From JAVVEW01 sp032251045 (GTDB taxonomy: Bacteria > Pseudomonadota > Gammaproteobacteria > Methylococcales > Methylomonadaceae), in NCBI GenBank assembly GCA_032251045.1, contig JAVVEW010000057.1:1-16115 (forward strand): a stretch of 16,115 bases of DNA, read 5' to 3'. Of the stretch, positions 12,318 to 16,115 are shown in pieces (position 1 is the first letter of the stretch; each line of letters opens with the position of its first letter). A program made the position numbers and the translations under genes. The notes beneath the pieces were generated by a model. It was not told the DNA's origin, did no database searches, and was given only the letters and a program-made list of their open reading frames with translations.

Positions 12318-14117
12318 TTACAGCCCGAACACCATCACGCCGCCGCCCATCTGAGTGTGGTGCGCCAATTCCTTGAACGCGCCCACCGCACCTAGGCCCG
12401 CCGTTGGGTCTTGCAAGTCAAAGACCAGACCAACACCCGGCCATCCGCCGACACCGTAATAGATCGCAACATACTGCTTGCCATCGTGTTTATAGGTAAT
12501 CGGGTGACCGATCACGCCGGAAGGCAGTTTGAATTTCCAAAGCTCTTCACCGGTTTCAGAATGACGCGCCTTGATGTAGCCATCCAATGTGCCGTAGAAC
12601 ACCAGGTCACCGGCGGTCGCCAGCGTGCCGCCCCAGACCGCGAACTTTTCCTGGACTTCCCAGGCAAATTCACCGGTTACCGCGTTCATCGCCTTGACCT
12701 GACCCAAGGTGCCTTTCGGCCCCGGATACATGTTCAGCGTTGCACCGACAAAGAACTGACCGGCGCGATACGGCAGCATGAACGGTTCCCAATCCATGCA
12801 GATATGGTTCACGCCCATATAAAACAGTTTTCTGTTCGGGTCGTAGGACTCGATGCCCTGGTTGTGATAACCCATCGCCGAAGGACAAATGCCTTTGGCT
12901 TCATGATCCATGCGCGTGGAGTATTCCGGATCGCGCACCGGCAAACCGGTTTTCAGATCAACGTGCTTGACCCAATTGACGGTGTTGTCGATTTTGAAGG
13001 CATTGACCAGATCACCATTTTCCCGATTCAGGGTGTAAACGATGCCGTTGCGATCAGGATGGGTCAGCAACTTGGTCATTTTGCCGTTGACCATTTGCTC
13101 GGACAGGCCCATGTAGTTGACGCCGGCGTAATCCCATTCATCATGCGGCGTTTTCTGATAACCGAATTTGGCTTCGCCACTGTCGATGTCGCGGCCCCAG
13201 AGGGTCATGGTCCACTTGTTATCACCCGGTCGCATGGTTTCGTTCCACGGCGCAGGGTTGCCGGAGCCGTAATACAGCATTCTCAAGTCAGGGTCATAGG
13301 CATACCAGCCCCAGTTGGTGCCGCCGCCGATTTTCCAGGCGTCGTCTTCCCAGGTTTTCAGACCCAGACCAAAGCGACCGTAATGCGGATTGTCTTTGTT
13401 AAAGTCTTTAGAGAGCTTGATGTCTTCATCGGGGCCGGTGGCGAACACTCGCCATTCCTGCTTGCCGTCCTTGACGTTATAAGCGGTCGCATAACCGCGC
13501 ACACCCAGTTCGGCGCCGGATGAGCCCACAATGACTTTATCTTCAGCAACAAAGGGCGCGATGGTCAGCGTCGAGCCCATGGCAATGTCAGAGTTTTCCA
13601 TTTTCCAACGCAACTCGCCGGTTTTGGCATTGAGCGCCACAACGTGACCGTCCAGCTGGTTCAGGAAGATCGTTGCCGGGTAATCCTTGCCTTCCGGGGC
13701 ATAAGCCAGACCGCGGTTGACCACGTCACAACAGGCCACCGCGCGCGCGGCCGGGTTTTGTTTGGGTTTGTACTGCCACAAAATTTCATCCGGCTTGTCC
13801 AGATCAATGGCGAATATATTGTTCGGGAACGGTGAATGCACATACATGATGCCATCCACCACCAACGGCCCACCCTCATGGCCATTCAGCACTCCGGTAG
13901 AAAACGACCAGGCGGGCTTGAGTTTTTTGACATTGGTGACGTTAATGTCGTACATCTCGCTGTAGTGAGTCGATGCATAATCCTTGGTTTGCATCACCCA
14001 GTTAGTGTTCTGCCTGGATAATTGATCCAGCTTCTTGTTGGCCAGCGTCGGCGGTACCGATACGACGATACCCGCCGCCAGCATTGCCGTTGCAATAGGC
14101 TTGAGTCTGAATTTCAT
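12318..14117 (-). CDS. mxaF: MxaF, PQQ/Ca2+ methanol dehydrogenase large subunit
   Basis: The 599-residue precursor has a 26-residue signal peptide (cleavage after T-L-A) and an eight-bladed PQQ propeller. It oxidises methanol to formaldehyde in the periplasm. Landmarks match mature MxaF numbering after subtracting 26: vicinal disulfide Cys129-Cys130 (103/104), Glu203 (177), Asn287 (261) and catalytic Asp329 (303). The residue two after Asp329 is Ala331 (D-Y-A), the MxaF state; lanthanide-dependent XoxF has Asp there (D-Y-D). The start is set by AGGAGG ten bases before the ATG at 14117, although the frame is open further upstream. The protein ends V-F-G-L without the roughly 25-residue tail of the alphaproteobacterial enzyme, giving about the length I recall for Methylococcus. 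Confidence 0.99.
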   Translation of the reverse strand: MKFRLKPIATAMLAAGIVVSVPPTLANKKLDQLSRQNTNWVMQTKDYASTHYSEMYDINVTNVKKLKPAWSFSTGVLNGHEGGPLVVDGIMYVHSPFPNNIFAIDLDKPDEILWQYKPKQNPAARAVACCDVVNRGLAYAPEGKDYPATIFLNQLDGHVVALNAKTGELRWKMENSDIAMGSTLTIAPFVAEDKVIVGSSGAELGVRGYATAYNVKDGKQEWRVFATGPDEDIKLSKDFNKDNPHYGRFGLGLKTWEDDAWKIGGGTNWGWYAYDPDLRMLYYGSGNPAPWNETMRPGDNKWTMTLWGRDIDSGEAKFGYQKTPHDEWDYAGVNYMGLSEQMVNGKMTKLLTHPDRNGIVYTLNRENGDLVNAFKIDNTVNWVKHVDLKTGLPVRDPEYSTRMDHEAKGICPSAMGYHNQGIESYDPNRKLFYMGVNHICMDWEPFMLPYRAGQFFVGATLNMYPGPKGTLGQVKAMNAVTGEFAWEVQEKFAVWGGTLATAGDLVFYGTLDGYIKARHSETGEELWKFKLPSGVIGHPITYKHDGKQYVAIYYGVGGWPGVGLVFDLQDPTAGLGAVGAFKELAHHTQMGGGVMVFGL

Positions 14118-14167
14118 GGCTTGACATCCTCCTGTGGTTTCGATTCGCCAATGAGGCGGAGGCGGCT

Positions 14168-14179
14168 TGACTATAGTCA
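14168..14179. promoter_or_regulatory. 12-bp perfect palindrome at the presumed mxaF transcription start
   Basis: The sequence TGACTATAGTCA is its own reverse complement and lies just downstream of the predicted mxaF -10. It covers the expected start point at about 14176 and sits some 50 bases before the mxaF ATG. Its position suggests an operator for a dimeric regulator or a start-site element; a LuxR-type regulator is encoded divergently nearby. Confidence 0.45.
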
Positions 14180-14183
14180 TCCA

Positions 14184-14211
14184 GTTATAGGCATGGCTCG
14201 ATCAGGTTGAA
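14184..14211 (-). promoter_or_regulatory. Candidate mxaF promoter
   Basis: On the minus strand a -35-like TTCAAC (14211-14206) is followed after 16 bases by a -10-like TATAAC (14189-14184). Transcription would start near 14176, giving a leader of about 60 bases with the strong AGGAGG. The weak -35 would be consistent with an activator-dependent promoter. Confidence 0.4.
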
Positions 14212-14291
14212 GTCGTATACTCAGCCGCCTCACACGCACCGAATACTACGCCTGCCCCGGCCCCATGCCCACGGAAGCCATCCGCTAAAAG

Positions 14292-14308
14292 GCGGGAAAT
14301 ATTCCTGC
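14292..14308. promoter_or_regulatory. Inverted repeat in the mxaF-mxaB intergenic region
   Basis: GCGGGAAATATTCCTGC is an imperfect dyad around position 14300, with one G-T pair and one mismatch at the centre. A smaller GGAAAACTTCC dyad follows at about 14321-14331. Both lie about midway between the divergent mxaF and mxaB genes and are candidate regulator sites. No binding protein can be assigned from sequence. Confidence 0.25.
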
Positions 14309-14389
14309 ACTGTTCAATCAGGAAAACTTCCGTTGCGCGCCTGACATCTAAACGGGAAAATTGGAAAATTTTGAGCGAGGTATCGAGCT

Positions 14390-15031
14390 TTGATCTCAGT
14401 ATTGCTGGTTGATGATCATGCCGTGGTGCGCGAGGGCTACAAAGCATTTTTGAGCCTTTGCCAACGCATCGGCCCTATCTATGAAGCTGATTGCGGCGAG
14501 TTGGCCTGCGCGTTGTATGATCGCCACGCGCCTGATGTGGTGGTGATGGATTTATCGATGCCCGGTATTGGCGGTCTGGAAGCCATACGTCGGCTCAAGG
14601 CAAGAGCCTCCGGCTGCCGGATTCTGGTGTTCAGTATTTACCAGGAAAAAGTGTACGCCTTGCAAGCCTTGAAAGCCGGCGCCAAAGGCTATATCGCGAA
14701 AAACACCAGCCCGCAAGTGCTGGTCGATGCGGTTTGCAAAATTGCCGATGGTGGGCATTTTATCGATCATAACCTGGCGCAAGCGCTGGCGCTGAGCAGT
14801 GCCCATGATGCCGGTCAATCGATCATGGAAACACTGACGCCGCGCGAATTTGAAGTCTTCAGGCTGCTGGCCTTGGGGCTGAGTACCCGGGATGCCGCCG
14901 ATAAATTGCATCTGAACCACAAAACCGTGTGCAATCACAGCACTTTGATCAAGGAAAAGCTGTCTGTTAAAACCCTGGCTGAATTGACCTTGCTGGCTTT
15001 TCGGGAAGGCATCTTGCCGGAGTTGAAATAA
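14390..15031 (+). CDS. mxaB: MxaB-type LuxR/NarL-family response regulator
   Basis: The 213-residue protein has a receiver domain (about 1-118) with acidic Asp8-Asp9, phosphoacceptor Asp54 in V-V-M-D-L-S-M-P-G, Ser82 and Lys104. A LuxR/NarL helix-turn-helix follows (about 148-205) with L-T-P-R-E-F-E-V and T-V-C-N-H. Divergent placement next to mxaF identifies MxaB, known to be needed for mxaF expression in Methylobacterium and to take part in the lanthanide switch in a methanotroph. Its sensor kinase is not in this window. Translation starts at TTG: GAGG (14377-14380) lies nine bases upstream and the protein then begins I-S-V-L-L-V-D-D-H, with no suitable ATG. A REP element begins five bases after the stop. 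Confidence 0.92.
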   Translation: MISVLLVDDHAVVREGYKAFLSLCQRIGPIYEADCGELACALYDRHAPDVVVMDLSMPGIGGLEAIRRLKARASGCRILVFSIYQEKVYALQALKAGAKGYIAKNTSPQVLVDAVCKIADGGHFIDHNLAQALALSSAHDAGQSIMETLTPREFEVFRLLALGLSTRDAADKLHLNHKTVCNHSTLIKEKLSVKTLAELTLLAFREGILPELK

Positions 15032-15036
15032 GACAG

Positions 15037-15114
15037 GTAGGTTGGGCAAAGCGGCAGCGTGCCCAACAAAGCCTGTTGTGTTGGGCACGCGCTATCGCGC
15101 TTTGCCCAACCTAC
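15037..15114. repeat. REP/BIME-like palindrome, copy B, 3' of mxaB
   Basis: The 78-bp element is bounded by GTAGGTTGGGCAAAGC and its complement GCTTTGCCCAACCTAC. It begins five bases after the mxaB stop codon and matches the reverse complement of 10385-10463 almost base for base. In the transcript it can fold either as one long stem or as two adjacent hairpins. It lies between convergent mxaB and mxaD and could end or protect the mxaB mRNA. Confidence 0.9.
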
Positions 15115-15159
15115 GAGCTGGCGTGGGAATGCAGACTGACGTGTCGATCACGAAGTTTC

Positions 15160-15193
15160 GTAGATGGGCTTCGCATTGCTCAGCCCATCCTAC
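15160..15193. repeat. Second, smaller REP-like palindrome 3' of mxaD
   Basis: GTAGATGGGCT (15160-15170) pairs with AGCCCATCCTAC (15182-15193), with one base missing from the left arm. It resembles the dispersed GTAGGATGGGCT...AGCCCATCCTAC family, which is different from the GTTGGGCAAAGC family. It lies 13 bases beyond the mxaD stop. Confidence 0.75.
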
Positions 15194-15206
15194 CCAGCCG
15201 CAGCCA

Positions 15207-15740
15207 TCAGCGATTGTTTGCCACCGCTTGCTTAAGTCCGTCAAGTCCGCGCTGCAAGTAGGCGGTCATGGCCGAAACCGCCGCCGCGTCATTCAGATGT
15301 TCCGGCGGCGTGTTGCCGGTGTCGGCCCGGTAAAAACGCGCCTTGAAAGCGGCTTTGCTGCCCGCACCTTCGGGTACAACGGTCAGCTTTACCGAATAGG
15401 AACTGACCGGTAACGCTTTGAAGTTGGTTTCTTTCAGCCGGTAGTTGTATTGTCGCTGCTCGGCGTTGTAATAATCCAACTCATCTTTCAACTGCTCGCC
15501 ACCCTTGAAAGTCAAGGTTCGGATACCGCCGGAGGCATGCACACCATCGCCGGTGCTGGCTTCGATATCCGGATGCCAGCTTGCGATACCGGCAAAATCT
15601 TCAAGCACCTGCCAAACCGCTTCCGGCGTGGCTTCGATAACCACTTCCGCCTTGGCTTTCTGCGGCGTCGGGCCGTGTGCGAATGTGGCCCATGGCCAGC
15701 TCAATACCAGGACTATGGTGAACAAAATGCGCTGTTTCAT
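15207..15740 (-). CDS. mxaD: MxaD, periplasmic SRPBCC-fold methanol dehydrogenase accessory protein
   Basis: The 177-residue protein has a signal peptide (about residues 1-21, cleavage after A-T-F-A). A START-like/SRPBCC domain follows (about 32-172): A-E-V-V-I-E-A-T-P-E-A-V-W-Q-V-L-E-D-F at its start, then A-S-W-H-P-D-I, a G-G-I-R-T-L-T-F strand, L-D-Y-Y-N and a C-terminal amphipathic helix. MxaD is a periplasmic protein reported to stimulate electron transfer between methanol dehydrogenase and cytochrome cL. In many methylotrophs it follows mxaL; here it is encoded convergently to mxaB at the other end of the locus, with its own promoter. A weak GCGAG precedes the ATG. Confidence 0.9.
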   Translation of the reverse strand: MKQRILFTIVLVLSWPWATFAHGPTPQKAKAEVVIEATPEAVWQVLEDFAGIASWHPDIEASTGDGVHASGGIRTLTFKGGEQLKDELDYYNAEQRQYNYRLKETNFKALPVSSYSVKLTVVPEGAGSKAAFKARFYRADTGNTPPEHLNDAAAVSAMTAYLQRGLDGLKQAVANNR

Positions 15741-16115
15741 GTTTATATCTCGCTGAAAAAACGCCCATCTTGCCTGATTTGGCCTAATTCACCAGTGAGT
15801 TATTCCCGGAATGAGCAGGGATGGGTTCCTGTTTTTTAACTGCGCTAAACATTGACAGCCATAACGGTGCAGACGTGTTTTAGCCAAGGCTGGCTCTACA
15901 GCCATTTTTATATTCTTCGCAGATCCACTGCGGCATCGGGGTTTCCATCAAAAGACACTGTGAATACATCCATGTAAGCTTTTATGACACGGCACAGCCT
16001 TTGCCAAAGATTGCCGTGCCAAAAATATGCAGGAGCTGTCTGACTTAAGGATATGTCGGCTGGACGGCATTAAGCGTGCCCATGGACATGATGACTTTTT
16101 AAGGGCGAGACGCCC
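15741..16115. other. 375-bp end region without a clear gene
   Basis: Apart from the degenerate repeat, nothing coding is convincing. A plus-strand frame from ATG 16027 stays open to the window edge for 29 full codons but lacks a Shine-Dalgarno and a recognisable product. The window ends in GGGCGAGACGCCC, a small 5-bp palindrome that may belong to a longer element outside the window. Confidence 0.3.
15951..16018. repeat. Dispersed palindromic repeat, degenerate copy 3
   Basis: AAAGACACTGTGAATACATC (15951-15970), followed by CATGTAAGCT, matches the left part of the core of the copies at 7616-7721 and 12171-12257. The right half has decayed or been replaced, apart from similarity around GGCACAGCCTTTG. 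A separate CACGGCA/TGCCGTG pairing is present. Confidence 0.5.

Noticed and set aside
12411..13523. Long plus-strand open frame of 370 codons
   Set aside because: It lies wholly antisense to mxaF; GC-rich codon use of mxaF leaves the opposite strand open. The product resembles no protein.
12318..14117. Lanthanide-dependent XoxF instead of MxaF
   Set aside because: The residue two positions after the catalytic Asp is Ala, not Asp, and mxaI is present in the operon.
14118..14180. Upstream extension of mxaF by 21 codons
   Set aside because: The upstream part has a proline-rich, non-signal sequence, whereas ATG 14117 has AGGAGG at correct distance and begins a proper signal peptide.
10385..15114. 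CRISPR array
   Set aside because: The repeats are two inverted REP-type palindromes 4.6 kb apart, with no regularly spaced direct repeats anywhere.
16027..16115. Plus-strand frame open to the window edge
   Set aside because: No ribosome site, no recognisable sequence, and it follows repeat-derived DNA; cannot be judged without more sequence.

Overview
The window comes from a gammaproteobacterial (type I) methanotroph of the Methylomonas/Methylobacter kind. This rests on a complete calcium-type methanol dehydrogenase locus (mxaFJGI plus mxaRSACKL, mxaD and the regulator mxaB), MxaF and MxaI sequences of the methylotroph type, and dispersed palindromic repeats of a kind common in these genomes. 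The genus is an inference; no rRNA or other phylogenetic marker is present.

Region 1 (about 1-4255) is accessory and by eye more AT-rich than the rest. It holds a cation-diffusion-facilitator transporter, an HdeD/DUF308-like membrane protein, and a convergent minus-strand cluster of three small envelope proteins: an exosortase-associated TIGR04073-type protein, an unknown lipoprotein and a FlgO-like lipoprotein. A roughly 500-bp gap (3750-4255) follows. It has a perfect hairpin, a tiny well-initiated ORF and a plus-strand terminator, but no convincing gene.

Region 2 (4256-14117, minus strand) is the methanol dehydrogenase operon, transcribed right to left: mxaF, mxaJ, mxaG, mxaI, a gap, then mxaR, an unnamed membrane gene, mxaS, mxaA, mxaC, mxaK and mxaL. 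MxaF and MxaI form the PQQ/Ca2+ periplasmic dehydrogenase. MxaG is its cytochrome c electron acceptor (cytochrome cL). MxaJ is a periplasmic partner or chaperone. The MoxR ATPase MxaR, with the VWA-type proteins MxaS, MxaC and MxaL and the accessory proteins MxaA and MxaK, is thought to insert calcium and mature the enzyme. Every junction from mxaR to mxaL is a 4-nt ATGA stop/start overlap. A strong intrinsic terminator sits directly in front of mxaR, so the abundant structural genes mxaFJGI are separated transcriptionally from the low-abundance maturation genes.

Region 3 (14118-15740) holds the mxaF promoter region, the divergent LuxR/NarL-type response regulator MxaB (TTG start) and the convergent mxaD. 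The remainder to 16115 contains a decayed repeat and no clear gene.

The least routine material is non-coding. One nearly identical 78-80 bp palindromic element lies immediately 3' of both mxaI and mxaB in the same transcript orientation. A second family of about 100-bp palindromes has non-conserved but self-complementary arms; one copy lies between mxaF and mxaJ and another has become part of the mxaA 5' coding region. No previously undescribed enzyme system was found; the dehydrogenase locus itself is well known.
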